A stretch of 57,176 nucleotides of DNA from assembly GCA_016191085.1 (NCBI GenBank), contig JACPPJ010000075.1, forward strand, positions 1 through 57,176, in the 5' to 3' direction. Source of the DNA: Acidobacteriota bacterium. GTDB taxonomy: Bacteria; Acidobacteriota; Terriglobia; 2-12-FULL-54-10. Shown here in pieces: positions 16,048 through 23,986 of this stretch (the first letter of the stretch is position 1; every line of letters begins with the position of its first letter). A model generated the notes under the pieces. The model was not told the origin of the DNA. It saw nothing but the letters and a program-made list of their open reading frames with translations, and did not search any database. Made by a program: the position numbers and the translations under genes.

Positions 16048-16049
16048 TC

Positions 16050-16099
16050 CGCAGATTGCGCAAATTTCACAGATCTGGTTTGTCTCTGCGCAATCTGCG
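16050..16099. repeat. Inverted repeat of the CGCAGATTGCGCA family between hemH and hemG
   Basis: CGCAGATTGCGCA (16050-16062) and TGCGCAATCTGCG (16087-16099) form a perfect 13-bp inverted repeat with a 24-nt loop. The right arm runs into AATCTGTGGAT, and the hemG start codon (GTG, 16106) lies inside that tail. A related copy is at 47251-47300. Confidence 0.7.
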
Positions 16100-16105
16100 T
16101 AATCT

Positions 16106-17536
16106 GTGGATGATTCTGTGTATCAGGTCGTCATTGTAGGCGGTGGAATATCCGGTTTGTCGGCCGCCTACTTCCTAGAAAAACACACAGCAGCGGCTGG
16201 CCTGGACGTTTCCATTGACCTGATCGAAAGCCGCGACCGCCTCGGCGGCGTCATCGTGAGCGAACGCTCCGAAGGGTTTCTGGTTGAAGGCGGCCCCGAC
16301 TCTTTTCTCACGCAAAAGACGGCTGCGATTGATCTGTGCCGCGAACTCGGGATCGGCGATCAACTCATCCCCAGCAACGACCAGCAAAGGAAGACATACA
16401 TTCTGCAGGGCGGGGCACTGAAGGAACTTCCCGACGGATTGTTCTTCATGCTGCCCACCAAGGTCGGTCCTATTCTTACGAGCGACCTGTTCTCGTTTTC
16501 AGGCAAGCTGCGCCTGGCGCTCTCGCCTTTGTTCTCGCCTCCCATTGAGAAAGATGATGTCTCCGTGGCGCAGTTCGTTTCCAAGCGCCTGGGGCGCGAG
16601 GCCCTGGAGCGGCTCGCTGAGCCACTGCTTTCCGCCGTCTACGGCGCTGACGTAAACCATCTAAGCGCGCATGCGGTTTTGCAGCGCATCGTGGAGATGG
16701 AACGAAAATACGGCAGCTTATGGAAGGCGGTGAATGCGGCGCGCCGCGCGCCATCCAGGCCCGCGGGTAACGGGCAGGGCACCGCAAGCACCATCTTCGT
16801 GAGCTTGCGCGACGGTGTTGGGCAACTCACGAATGTACTTCAGCAGGCGCTCAGTAGAACGCAGTTTGTGACGGGCACTGAGATCACTCACGTCTCGCGC
16901 GGAGCATCTCAGTGGCGCGTACACGCCCGAGACGGCGACGCCGAAGCCGCAGCGGTCATCATTGCCACTCCCGCGCCTGCCGCGTCGAGAATGCTTCAGC
17001 AGTCCAACCCGGATCTCGCCGAGCAATTGAACGGAGTTACGTACCACTCGAGTATGACTGTCTCGCTTGGCTATGAGGAGGCGAGCTTCGGCCGCACCCT
17101 GGATGGTTTTGGATTTGTCGTGCCGCGCGGGGAAGGGAAGCGGCTCGTCGCTTGCACCTGGGTCTCCACTAAATTCCCGTTCCGCAGCCAACCTGGCCGG
17201 GTGCTGTTGCGGTGCTTTCTCGGCGGCGCGCGAGATTCCGCCATTACCAGCATGGACGACGCATCAGTGCTCGAGATCGTTCAACACGAACTGCGCGACA
17301 TCATGGGAATACGCTCGCAGCCCTTCTTTACCAGAATTTACCGCTGGGACCGCGCTATGCCGCAATACAATGTGGGGCATCCCCTCCGCGTTGAGAAAAT
17401 CCAACAACTGTTAAAAACACAGCCTGGATTGTTCCTTGCTGGCAATGCCTACAAAGGAATCGGAATCCCCGATTGCATTGATTCTGCCGCGCACGCGGCG
17501 AAAGGTGTCATCGAGCACCTCACATCGCTCGGCTGA
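16106..17536 (+). CDS. hemG: Protoporphyrinogen/coproporphyrinogen oxidase (HemY-type flavoprotein)
   Basis: This FAD enzyme oxidises protoporphyrinogen IX or coproporphyrinogen III with oxygen. The dinucleotide-binding motif opens the protein (VVIVGGGISGLSAAYFLEKH) and is followed by the conserved RLGGVI. The second family motif, EGGPDSFLTQK, is near residue 57. Near the C-terminus FLAGNAYKGIGIPDCIDSA is the typical FAD-binding end. The 476-residue length is normal. The start is a GTG at 16106 inside a dispersed repeat; a second GTG four codons on is the alternative. Some databases name this type hemY or cgoX. Confidence 0.94.
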   Translation: MDDSVYQVVIVGGGISGLSAAYFLEKHTAAAGLDVSIDLIESRDRLGGVIVSERSEGFLVEGGPDSFLTQKTAAIDLCRELGIGDQLIPSNDQQRKTYILQGGALKELPDGLFFMLPTKVGPILTSDLFSFSGKLRLALSPLFSPPIEKDDVSVAQFVSKRLGREALERLAEPLLSAVYGADVNHLSAHAVLQRIVEMERKYGSLWKAVNAARRAPSRPAGNGQGTASTIFVSLRDGVGQLTNVLQQALSRTQFVTGTEITHVSRGASQWRVHARDGDAEAAAVIIATPAPAASRMLQQSNPDLAEQLNGVTYHSSMTVSLGYEEASFGRTLDGFGFVVPRGEGKRLVACTWVSTKFPFRSQPGRVLLRCFLGGARDSAITSMDDASVLEIVQHELRDIMGIRSQPFFTRIYRWDRAMPQYNVGHPLRVEKIQQLLKTQPGLFLAGNAYKGIGIPDCIDSAAHAAKGVIEHLTSLG

Positions 17537-17700
17537 GTCTTCCGCGTCTAACCTTCGTAAAATTTGTGGCGATGTGTCCAATTGAACACACGCCGCTCCC
17601 TCACGGCCGCGGCTCTGACAACCACCGGGCCTCTGATAGAATGGGAGGTCCCACCGGACCGGATTTCGCGACAAATCCGAACTCTCTCAATGGGGTGGCA

Positions 17701-18708
17701 ATGAAAATCGACGTATTCCCGCACATTTTCGCTAAGGCTTATTACGAGCGCATGCAGGCTGTCTCGGAACCCGCGAAAAAATACCACCAGAGGCGCGTAC
17801 GTGATCTGCCGATGCTGGTGGACTTGGAGATGCGGCTGAAGCTGATGGACCAGTTCGAGGGGTACCAGCAGGTGCTCACGGCGGCCGGACCGGGAATCGA
17901 GAGTTTCTGCGATGCAAGACTTTCGCCGGAACTGGCACGCATCGCCAACGACGGCATGGCCGAGTTGTGCGCCAAGTATCCAGATCGGTTTCTCGGATTC
18001 GCCGCATCCTTGCCGATGAACAATATGGACGCCGTTGTCCAGGAGGTCGATCGGGCTGTCAAGCAACTCGGCGCGCGCGGAGTGCAAATTTTCACCAATG
18101 TAAACGGCCGGCCGCTCGATGAAGTTGAGTTCCGGCCGCTATTCCAGAAGATGGCGGAATACGACCTGCCGATCTGGCTGCATCCTGCGCGGCCGTCCAC
18201 CTTCCCCGACTACATGACGGAAAAGCATTCGCGCTATGAACTGTGGTGGGTATTCGGATGGCCGTACGAAAGCAGCGTCGCCATGGCGCGCTTGGTCTTT
18301 ACAGGCATCTTCGATGAGCACCCGAATCTGAAGATCATCACGCATCACCTCGGCGCCATGATTCCGTACTTTGAAGGCCGCATCGGTCCGGGCCTGGATT
18401 CGTTGGGAAGCCGCACGCCGGAAGCCGACAAGCATCTGTATGAGCACACTTTGAAGCAGCGACCTATCGAGTACTTCAGAAAGTTTCACGCCGACACGGC
18501 AGTGCTGGGACCGGGGCCGCTGGAGTGCGGGCTCGCTTTCTTCGGAGTGGACCACGTCCTCTATGGCAGCGATATGCCGTTTGATCAGGAGGGAGGCTAT
18601 TTCAATGTACGTGAGACCATGCGAGGCGTGGACGCCATGACTCTGGCGCCAGCCGACCGCGTGAAAATCTATGAGAGCAACGCTCGCGGCCTGCTGAAAC
18701 TGAAGTGA
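17701..18708 (+). CDS. ACMSD-like amidohydrolase-family protein (metal-dependent hydrolase or decarboxylase)
   Basis: The 335-residue TIM-barrel protein belongs to the amidohydrolase_2 group, which includes decarboxylases of aromatic or unsaturated acids. The N-terminal metal motif reads DVFPH (residues 4-8), where the usual DxHxH would have a histidine at the Phe. Later ligand positions are present: WLHPARP, ITHHLGAMIPYFEGR and the late aspartate in LYGSDMPFD. The ATG at 17701 has GGGGTGG upstream; an open stretch before it to 17566 lacks family features. It stands after hemG and is convergent with the VapBC pair. With a UbiD-type decarboxylase and exported ThDP enzymes in the same region, a role in breakdown of an acid is plausible but not shown. 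Confidence 0.8.
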   Translation: MKIDVFPHIFAKAYYERMQAVSEPAKKYHQRRVRDLPMLVDLEMRLKLMDQFEGYQQVLTAAGPGIESFCDARLSPELARIANDGMAELCAKYPDRFLGFAASLPMNNMDAVVQEVDRAVKQLGARGVQIFTNVNGRPLDEVEFRPLFQKMAEYDLPIWLHPARPSTFPDYMTEKHSRYELWWVFGWPYESSVAMARLVFTGIFDEHPNLKIITHHLGAMIPYFEGRIGPGLDSLGSRTPEADKHLYEHTLKQRPIEYFRKFHADTAVLGPGPLECGLAFFGVDHVLYGSDMPFDQEGGYFNVRETMRGVDAMTLAPADRVKIYESNARGLLKLK

Positions 18709-18730
18709 CGCGCACAACGGCTACTCCGCG

Positions 18731-19150
18731 TTACACGAATGGATTGACGACTCGTATAGCGGCGATGACCTGTCCGGAGTTGAGGTCTTCCGTCAGTAAT
18801 TCCGCTGCGCCAACTTCCTCCGCCGCCGCAACAATCATGCTGTCCCAGAATGATAGTTGCCAGATTTCTGCTATTTCAGCAGCGCGCACCACAGTTTCAA
18901 CCGTGATGGCAGCTTCAACCCATGGTGAATAATTTCGGACGATTTCCCGAGCTAATCCGCGCCGGAGGGGCTTCTTGACCTTCTGCGTAACGTTGACATA
19001 AAACTCCTGTAACACCTGCGTGCTGAGACAGCCCGCATGGCTCTCCCACAACTCGCTCAATCCGTCTACGGCCTGCTGGTGCTTGGAGCCGGCATCTTTG
19101 TCATGTGCGTAGATTAAAATGTTGGAATCAACGAAAACCTTTGCGGTCAT
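18731..19150 (-). CDS. PIN-domain ribonuclease toxin, VapC-like
   Basis: PIN-domain toxins of type II systems cleave RNA. The four acidic residues of the active site are visible: D8 (VFVDSNILIYAHD), E49 (QVLQEFYVNV), D103 (FWDSMIVAAA) and D122 (LLTEDLNSG). The length of 139 residues is typical. Its start overlaps the end of the antitoxin gene by 23 bases, the usual arrangement for translation after the antitoxin. It is convergent with the amidohydrolase gene. Confidence 0.9.
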   Translation of the reverse strand: MTAKVFVDSNILIYAHDKDAGSKHQQAVDGLSELWESHAGCLSTQVLQEFYVNVTQKVKKPLRRGLAREIVRNYSPWVEAAITVETVVRAAEIAEIWQLSFWDSMIVAAAEEVGAAELLTEDLNSGQVIAAIRVVNPFV

Positions 19151-19373
19151 GCAGAACCTCGCGATCGGCTATTTTTCCGCCACCCAGACGGAACGGCGAT
19201 TTCAAGTGAGCCAGGGCCTTCGCCTTTGCCCTTTCGTAGTCTGCCTCTCGGTTAGTCAGCTTCCGCAACTCATCTGCGAGCAGTCCACTGACACTCTTGC
19301 CGCGGTTGACGGCGAGTTTCCGAGCTTGTTTCAACAGAGGCTGGTCAATGGCAACTGTGATGTTCTGTTTCAT
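19128..19373 (-). CDS. Antitoxin, VapB-like (short ribbon-helix-helix type)
   Basis: The 81-residue protein has a short N-terminal strand followed by two helices (MKQNITVAIDQPLLKQARKL, then GKSVSGLLADELRKL), the pattern of small ribbon-helix-helix antitoxins. The C-terminal half is basic and likely binds the toxin. The start at 19373 has GAGGTG upstream. The gene lies upstream of and overlaps vapC. A perfect 15-bp palindrome directly upstream is a probable operator, so autoregulation is expected. Which RHH subfamily it belongs to is unsure. Confidence 0.75.
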   Translation of the reverse strand: MKQNITVAIDQPLLKQARKLAVNRGKSVSGLLADELRKLTNREADYERAKAKALAHLKSPFRLGGGKIADREVLHDRKGFR

Positions 19374-19397
19374 CGTTGCACCTCGCCTGCAGTATAA

Positions 19398-19412
19398 CAC
19401 GTAAATTACGTG
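19398..19412. promoter_or_regulatory. Palindromic operator upstream of the toxin-antitoxin pair
   Basis: CACGTAA, A, TTACGTG is a perfect palindrome 25 bases upstream of the antitoxin start. It lies between the divergent antitoxin gene and the membrane-protein gene at 19480, next to a TATAAT box for the latter. This is the expected position for binding by a VapB-type repressor; function is inferred. Confidence 0.6.
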
Positions 19413-19440
19413 AAGATGCGCGTGGCCATGATGGTATAAT
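19411..19440 (+). promoter_or_regulatory. Candidate promoter for the membrane protein at 19480
   Basis: TATAAT at 19435-19440 is a consensus -10 box. A poor -35 (TGAAGA at 19411-19416) lies 18 bases before it. The start codon is 40 bases downstream, with GGAGG in between. The -35 touches the palindrome of the toxin-antitoxin operator. Confidence 0.4.
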
Positions 19441-19479
19441 TCTCAACCGAAGCGCACACAACGAATCACGGAGGTATAT

Positions 19480-20250
19480 ATGCAAGCGGCGGCTGAACAG
19501 CCTCGCACGAGGGGCGTTTTGAAGTCGTTGCTGACGAGCGCTGGTCACCAGCTACTGGGTCCGTACGGTAGTATGATCGCCGCTTACTTTGTCTTGGGTT
19601 TCGCTGCCGATTTGGGCGGCATCCTCGGGTGGCGGCATTTTCAGACCAACTTCCGTTGGATTCTCACCGGAACCCCGTTTTATCCCGCACAGATCATTGT
19701 GGGTTTCAGTTTGGGTTGGTTGCTTGGCCGCCGGCTCCGCCAACCGTTCATGGTTTGGGTGTGGGTCCTTCCTTTGATACTACTAACGTATGCGCTCGTA
19801 TCTCCTCCTGTTCTTAACCAATTTGCGATGAACTCACCGCCTGATCAGCCCTTGATGACCCATTACTTCGGGTGGATATGTAACCGTTGTGCTGATCAGG
19901 CCGTACACCAAATCACGTTCACCGTTCCGTTCTACGCAAGTGTAATGTATTCCGCAGGCGCGCTCCTGGCACTTAGGACGCGTGAAGATTTTCGTCCGGC
20001 CCTGTTGACTGAGTTTTCCATCTTTTTGGTAATGTCAGTTCTGGTCGTCAGTGGCGGCCTTATAGAACTTCAACAATGGTGGGTGCATCGGAGAGAACTC
20101 GAACGCCTGTTTTGGGCTGTGCCGAGATTTTGGATGTGGGCCGCAAATGTCACTCAGATAGTTGTTGGAGGAATGATCGCGGCGTTCTCGATTAGTTCTG
20201 TCATTCGGATTCGGCGGAAGATGCTCGCTCTGAACGGCCGAGCTGATTGA
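19480..20250 (+). CDS. Integral membrane protein of unknown function
   Basis: The 256-residue protein has five or six hydrophobic segments, for example SMIAAYFVLGFAADLGGIL, AQIIVGFSLGWLLG, FMVWVWVLPLILLTYALV and FSIFLVMSVLVVSGGLI. A loop contains two cysteines in WICNRCADQ. I recognise no family. The start is firm: GGAGGTATAT precedes the ATG. It is transcribed alone between the toxin-antitoxin pair and the second ThDP enzyme. Base composition is slightly less GC-rich than its neighbours. Confidence 0.65.
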   Translation: MQAAAEQPRTRGVLKSLLTSAGHQLLGPYGSMIAAYFVLGFAADLGGILGWRHFQTNFRWILTGTPFYPAQIIVGFSLGWLLGRRLRQPFMVWVWVLPLILLTYALVSPPVLNQFAMNSPPDQPLMTHYFGWICNRCADQAVHQITFTVPFYASVMYSAGALLALRTREDFRPALLTEFSIFLVMSVLVVSGGLIELQQWWVHRRELERLFWAVPRFWMWAANVTQIVVGGMIAAFSISSVIRIRRKMLALNGRAD

Positions 20251-20292
20251 AGAGCTGTTTCAGGAAATGTTCTCTCCGCCTCCGAATCCGCC

Positions 20293-20298
20293 TATAAT
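20293..20298 (+). promoter_or_regulatory. Candidate -10 box for the second ThDP operon
   Basis: TATAAT at 20293-20298 lies 51 bases before the GTG start of the ThDP gene. No good -35 element is seen around 20270. GAGGAGGAACC is the ribosome binding site just before the GTG. No TPP-riboswitch core was recognised in this leader. Confidence 0.4.
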
Positions 20299-20349
20299 GT
20301 CTGCAAATACATTCCGTTATCTGGGGCGAGCCAGGTCTGAGGAGGAACC

Positions 20350-22284
20350 GTGAGAGAACTTGTCCAGCAATACCTGCAGCGTGATCTCTCCCGCCGAGCA
20401 TTCGTGCAACGCATGGTTCAGTCTGGTTTTACTTTGATGGCCGCAAACTCCGTTCTGGCGGCGCTGCCGCCGGCGTTCGCGCGTGAGGGCGAGGTCAAGG
20501 ATGAGGCTCCGGTGCAGGCTTTCACGCGGAAATTCCGTGGCACGGGAGGCGAATTGCTCGCGGAGCAGTTACTCGAAGCGGATGTGGAATATCTGTTTCT
20601 CGGCAACGGAACGGGAGTCGCTCCGCTGGCGGACGCTGTGGTGGACCGCCCCAAGCTGAAAATCGTACTTTCCGTCCACGAGAACCTGCCGCCGGCGATG
20701 GCCGATGGTTACTCCAAGGCCTCAGGTAAAACTGCCTTTGGCATGTTCAGCCGCGTGGGAGTTCCCAACGCCGCCTCAAATATGTACAACGCTATGAAGG
20801 ACCGCTCTTCCATTGTGCTGGCGAGCGACAAAGCTGACATTATGTCGCAGGGGCGCTACGGCCACGAGGACATCGACGACACGCTGGCGCCGTACAAGGA
20901 GTTCACGAAGTGGCGCTGGAATGTCGAATCTCCCGCCCGCATCCCGGAGTGGGTGATGAAGGCATTCAAGCTTTCATCCACGCCCCCCGGCGGCCCGACC
21001 TTGCTGATGTTCCCGCGCGACGTTTCAAATGCTCGCGACGTGGAAGCGGAGATCTTCCTGCGCGGCACCTTCAACATACCCATGAACGTGCGAGCTGACG
21101 CCGCCACCATCGATCGAATGGCTCGGACGCTGATTGAAGCCAAGAGCCCGCTCTTGCGAGCCGGTCCCGATGTCTGGAGGTTCGGCGCTGTCCCGCAGGT
21201 CGTTGAACTGGCGGAACTGCTGGCCATTCCCGTAACCAGCGGTGAGGGCGGCGGATTCCGCCTGACGTGCAATTTCCCAACAAATCATCCGTTGTTCCTT
21301 GGCGGCTACGCTGAGCGCATGCGGTATCCGCGGAACGTAGACGTTCTGCTCAACATGGGAGAGAGGCTGCCGGACCCGGGCTCAGGCCCGCGCCAAATTG
21401 CGAACACGGTGAAAATCATTGACGTTCGTATCGAGGCTTCCGATATCGGCCAAGCTCACCCCGTGTACATGGGTGCGGCTGCAAACGTAAAGCAGGTCGC
21501 AGAGGATTTAGTTCAAGCTATCAAATCCATGGCCACAGCCGATCGCCTCAAGCAGATTCGCGGCGATCGCCTGGAGCAGACGCGCCAGTATGTCTCCCGG
21601 GTGCGTCAAGCACGCGAGCAAGCGTCTAAGGTAAACTGGGACAAAACGCCTCTGTCCTGGGAGCGCCTCAGCAGCGACATCAATGAGGTCGCGGAGCGCG
21701 ATGCCTGGATCGTGACGGAGTTCGGCAGCGCAGGTCCCAAGGCACTCAACGCCTTCACGTTTGCGGAGGGTGAAAAGACGCTCGTGGGACGTACGACGGG
21801 CTCGGCGCTGGGATGGGGCGTGCCAGCTTCGGTCGGCGTGAAAATCGCCCAGCCTGACAAGCAAGTGATCTCGCTGCAAGCCGACGGCGGGTTCTTGTTT
21901 GGCGGGCAATCGCTAGCCATGTGGACCATGGTTCGCTATCAGATTCCAGTAATAACGGTCATCTACAACAACCGCAGTTACAATGAGACCCGCGTGCGGG
22001 CCTTCAGCGGTGGAGGACGCCAGGCGCAAACCGGCAAAGACATGTTGAGCTACTTAGGCGATCCCGATGTGGATTTCGTGAAACTCGCCGCCGCGTTCGG
22101 TGTGCCCGGAGAGCAAGTCACGACACCCAATCAGATCAAGCCTGCGATGAAGCGCGCCGTGCGCGCCGCGCAGGAAGGCAAGCCGTACTTGATTGACGCC
22201 CTGGTTGGCCGTTCCGGGACAGGCGCCGAGTCGAATTGGTGTCCCAAATTTTCCGTGGCTGACATGCGCACCAGGAAGGTCTAG
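20350..22284 (+). CDS. Tat-exported thiamine diphosphate-dependent enzyme, paralog 2
   Basis: The 644-residue protein is a second exported member of the acetolactate synthase / benzoylformate decarboxylase fold. The signal reads RDLSRRAFVQRMVQSGFTLM (Arg15-Arg16) with a likely cleavage after PAFA. The catalytic glutamate is E111 in VHENLPPAMADGYSKASG. The ThDP-Mg site is ADGGFLF (511-517), closing at NN (540-541), where GDG reads ADG. Sequence and domain order parallel the gene at 9977, but the two are clearly diverged. The start is a GTG after GAGGAGG. A CxxCH protein gene follows 77 bases downstream, repeating the ThDP-cytochrome pairing. Substrate unknown; an oxidative decarboxylation outside the cytoplasm is the working idea. 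Confidence 0.8.
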   Translation: MRELVQQYLQRDLSRRAFVQRMVQSGFTLMAANSVLAALPPAFAREGEVKDEAPVQAFTRKFRGTGGELLAEQLLEADVEYLFLGNGTGVAPLADAVVDRPKLKIVLSVHENLPPAMADGYSKASGKTAFGMFSRVGVPNAASNMYNAMKDRSSIVLASDKADIMSQGRYGHEDIDDTLAPYKEFTKWRWNVESPARIPEWVMKAFKLSSTPPGGPTLLMFPRDVSNARDVEAEIFLRGTFNIPMNVRADAATIDRMARTLIEAKSPLLRAGPDVWRFGAVPQVVELAELLAIPVTSGEGGGFRLTCNFPTNHPLFLGGYAERMRYPRNVDVLLNMGERLPDPGSGPRQIANTVKIIDVRIEASDIGQAHPVYMGAAANVKQVAEDLVQAIKSMATADRLKQIRGDRLEQTRQYVSRVRQAREQASKVNWDKTPLSWERLSSDINEVAERDAWIVTEFGSAGPKALNAFTFAEGEKTLVGRTTGSALGWGVPASVGVKIAQPDKQVISLQADGGFLFGGQSLAMWTMVRYQIPVITVIYNNRSYNETRVRAFSGGGRQAQTGKDMLSYLGDPDVDFVKLAAAFGVPGEQVTTPNQIKPAMKRAVRAAQEGKPYLIDALVGRSGTGAESNWCPKFSVADMRTRKV

Positions 22285-22361
22285 AGGCTTTGATAGGGTG
22301 ATCTGCCGGGTTGCCCACCATCGCCGCATTCATCGCATTCTTCACTGTTGCGGAGGTCAGC

Positions 22362-22865
22362 ATGCATTATCGTCTTGTTTTACTATTACCATTGCTCGCC
22401 ATGACCGTTGTTGCGGGTTCAGCGCAGATCCGCAGCGGGAGCGACGAAGCATTAGCGGAAATGTTGCCGCCCGGACCGGGTAGAGAAACGGTGAAAGAGT
22501 CCTGCACCACTTGCCACAATTTGAAGATCATCGTTACAGCTCGCAAGAACCGCGCAGAGTGGGATCAGTGCATCAATGACATGATCCAGCGTGGCACAGC
22601 GCTGTTTCCGGAAGAGATTGAGCCAATTTCTGCTTATCTTGTGAAAGCGTTTGGCGCGGACGTGCCCGCAGCCGTAAACGTCAATACGGCGAGGCGCGAG
22701 GAACTGCAGAAGGTTCCGAATTTGAATGCCGAGGTGGTAGCGCGTATTATCGAGGAGCGGAGCAAATCCGGTGGATTCGAAAAGGCTGAGGATCTCCGTC
22801 AGGCTCTGAAAATGGAAAAAGAGAATTTTGAAAAGTTCGCGTATCTCCTCAAGTATAGCAACTGA
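22362..22865 (+). CDS. Secreted c-type cytochrome-like protein fused to a helix-hairpin-helix domain
   Basis: A signal peptide (MHYRLVLLLPLLAMTVVAGS) leads a 167-residue protein. Residues 48-52 are CTTCH, a haem c site, in a short cytochrome-like domain (VKESCTTCHNLKII, WDQCINDMIQRG, and a later helix ending YLVKAFG). The C-terminal part (about 103-150) is a helix-hairpin-helix of the ComEA type: VNVNTARREELQKVPNLN, then VVARIIEERSKSGGF. Such HhH domains bind DNA or proteins, and the combination with a haem site is uncommon. The ATG has CGGAGG upstream. It follows the Tat-exported ThDP enzyme and is the likely electron partner. otsB overlaps its end. Confidence 0.78.
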   Translation: MHYRLVLLLPLLAMTVVAGSAQIRSGSDEALAEMLPPGPGRETVKESCTTCHNLKIIVTARKNRAEWDQCINDMIQRGTALFPEEIEPISAYLVKAFGADVPAAVNVNTARREELQKVPNLNAEVVARIIEERSKSGGFEKAEDLRQALKMEKENFEKFAYLLKYSN

Positions 22866-23715
22866 CCAGTCGCGCCACGCTCACAAGGGGAAATCTCCCC
22901 TTTACCTCCCGGATGCTTGGCGTGCGGTTGAGCGCCGCATTCGCCGTGCCGACCGCATCGCGTTTTTCACGGATTTTGATGGCACGCTGGCGCCACTGGC
23001 CCACTCGCCAAATCATGTTCAACTGGGACAGGTGGTGCGGCGTTCTCTGACGTCAATCGCGCACAACGGCGTGGTCGTGGGTGTCATCAGCGGGCGCAAA
23101 ATCAGCGATATACAGACGAGAGTGGGTGTTCGCGGGATTTGGTACGTCGGCGCTCATGGGTACTATCTGCGGCGGCCCGGTATCTCAACGCTGTGCCTAC
23201 TTACTCCGCTCGAGAAAACTGAGATGTCGCTGATTCGGCGCAGATTGGTGCAACGGCTGCGTGGCATACCCGGCATTATGCTGGAGCCGAAACAAGCCAC
23301 CATGGCGATACACTATCGCCAGGCTTCGCGCCAAAGTTGCCGAACGGCACTTGCCATAATCGAAGAGCTTCTCCTGGAGTACCCACACTTGCGTCTGCTT
23401 CACGGGAAGAAAGTTTGGGAGTTGCTCCCGGCTTCTCAGATAAGCAAATGGACAGCGATTCGGCGTATTTTGGACTTCGAAAAAGGCAAAGAGAAAACGC
23501 GCTGGCTCGTTTTCTATCTTGGCGACGACATTACGGACGAAATGGTCTTTTCAAAAATGCGAGGCATTTCAATCGCCGTGGGTAAGCGAAGACGTACTGC
23601 GGCAGCGTTCTTCCTGGACTCGACGCGAGAGGTTCCGGCTTTTCTGGAGAAACTCTGCGAATCCTTGAAGCCGAAATCCCCCGGGGAACACTTCCCCGAA
23701 CCTCCCGCCTGCTGA
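22828..23715 (+). CDS. otsB: Trehalose-6-phosphate phosphatase
   Basis: OtsB dephosphorylates trehalose-6-phosphate in the second step of trehalose synthesis. It is a HAD-family phosphatase: motif I FFTDFDGTLAPL (with the nucleophile and acid aspartates) near residue 50, motif II GVISGRKISD, then YVGAHGYYLRR, and motif IV YLGDDITDEMVFSKM near residue 230. The 295-residue length is normal for the family with an N-terminal tail. The frame offers only a TTG start (22828), which overlaps the cytochrome gene by 38 bases; this start is uncertain. The otsA gene follows after about 270 bases. Confidence 0.92.
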   Translation: MKSSRISSSIATDQSRHAHKGKSPLYLPDAWRAVERRIRRADRIAFFTDFDGTLAPLAHSPNHVQLGQVVRRSLTSIAHNGVVVGVISGRKISDIQTRVGVRGIWYVGAHGYYLRRPGISTLCLLTPLEKTEMSLIRRRLVQRLRGIPGIMLEPKQATMAIHYRQASRQSCRTALAIIEELLLEYPHLRLLHGKKVWELLPASQISKWTAIRRILDFEKGKEKTRWLVFYLGDDITDEMVFSKMRGISIAVGKRRRTAAAFFLDSTREVPAFLEKLCESLKPKSPGEHFPEPPAC

Positions 23716-23986
23716 ATTCATTCCGCTCCGATCAAGCCGCTACTCCGCTGCAAACAAACGACGGAGAAACTTACACCCACTGGTTTGTGAATTGCTATGG
23801 ACTCTGCCTGAATGCTGCCCCCCGGCATTCCTCAAGACGTTCTTGCATCGGGTCTTCAGCGAGGTGCTGAGCAGTACATCCTCAGATCCTCCACTCCAAT
23901 GACCCCTCGCACCGATGCTGCGTCTTGAGTTGTGTCCGCCACAGTGTTATCCAACCAACCGCTTTTTTGCTTCAACGGGGCGCCTC

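Noticed and set aside
17548-18717. Minus-strand frames opposite the amidohydrolase
   Set aside because: Shadow frames of a GC-rich gene; the plus-strand product has the metal motifs.
20299-20349. TPP riboswitch before the second ThDP gene
   Set aside because: The leader is short and lacks the conserved CTGAGA and ACCTGATCTGG-type core.
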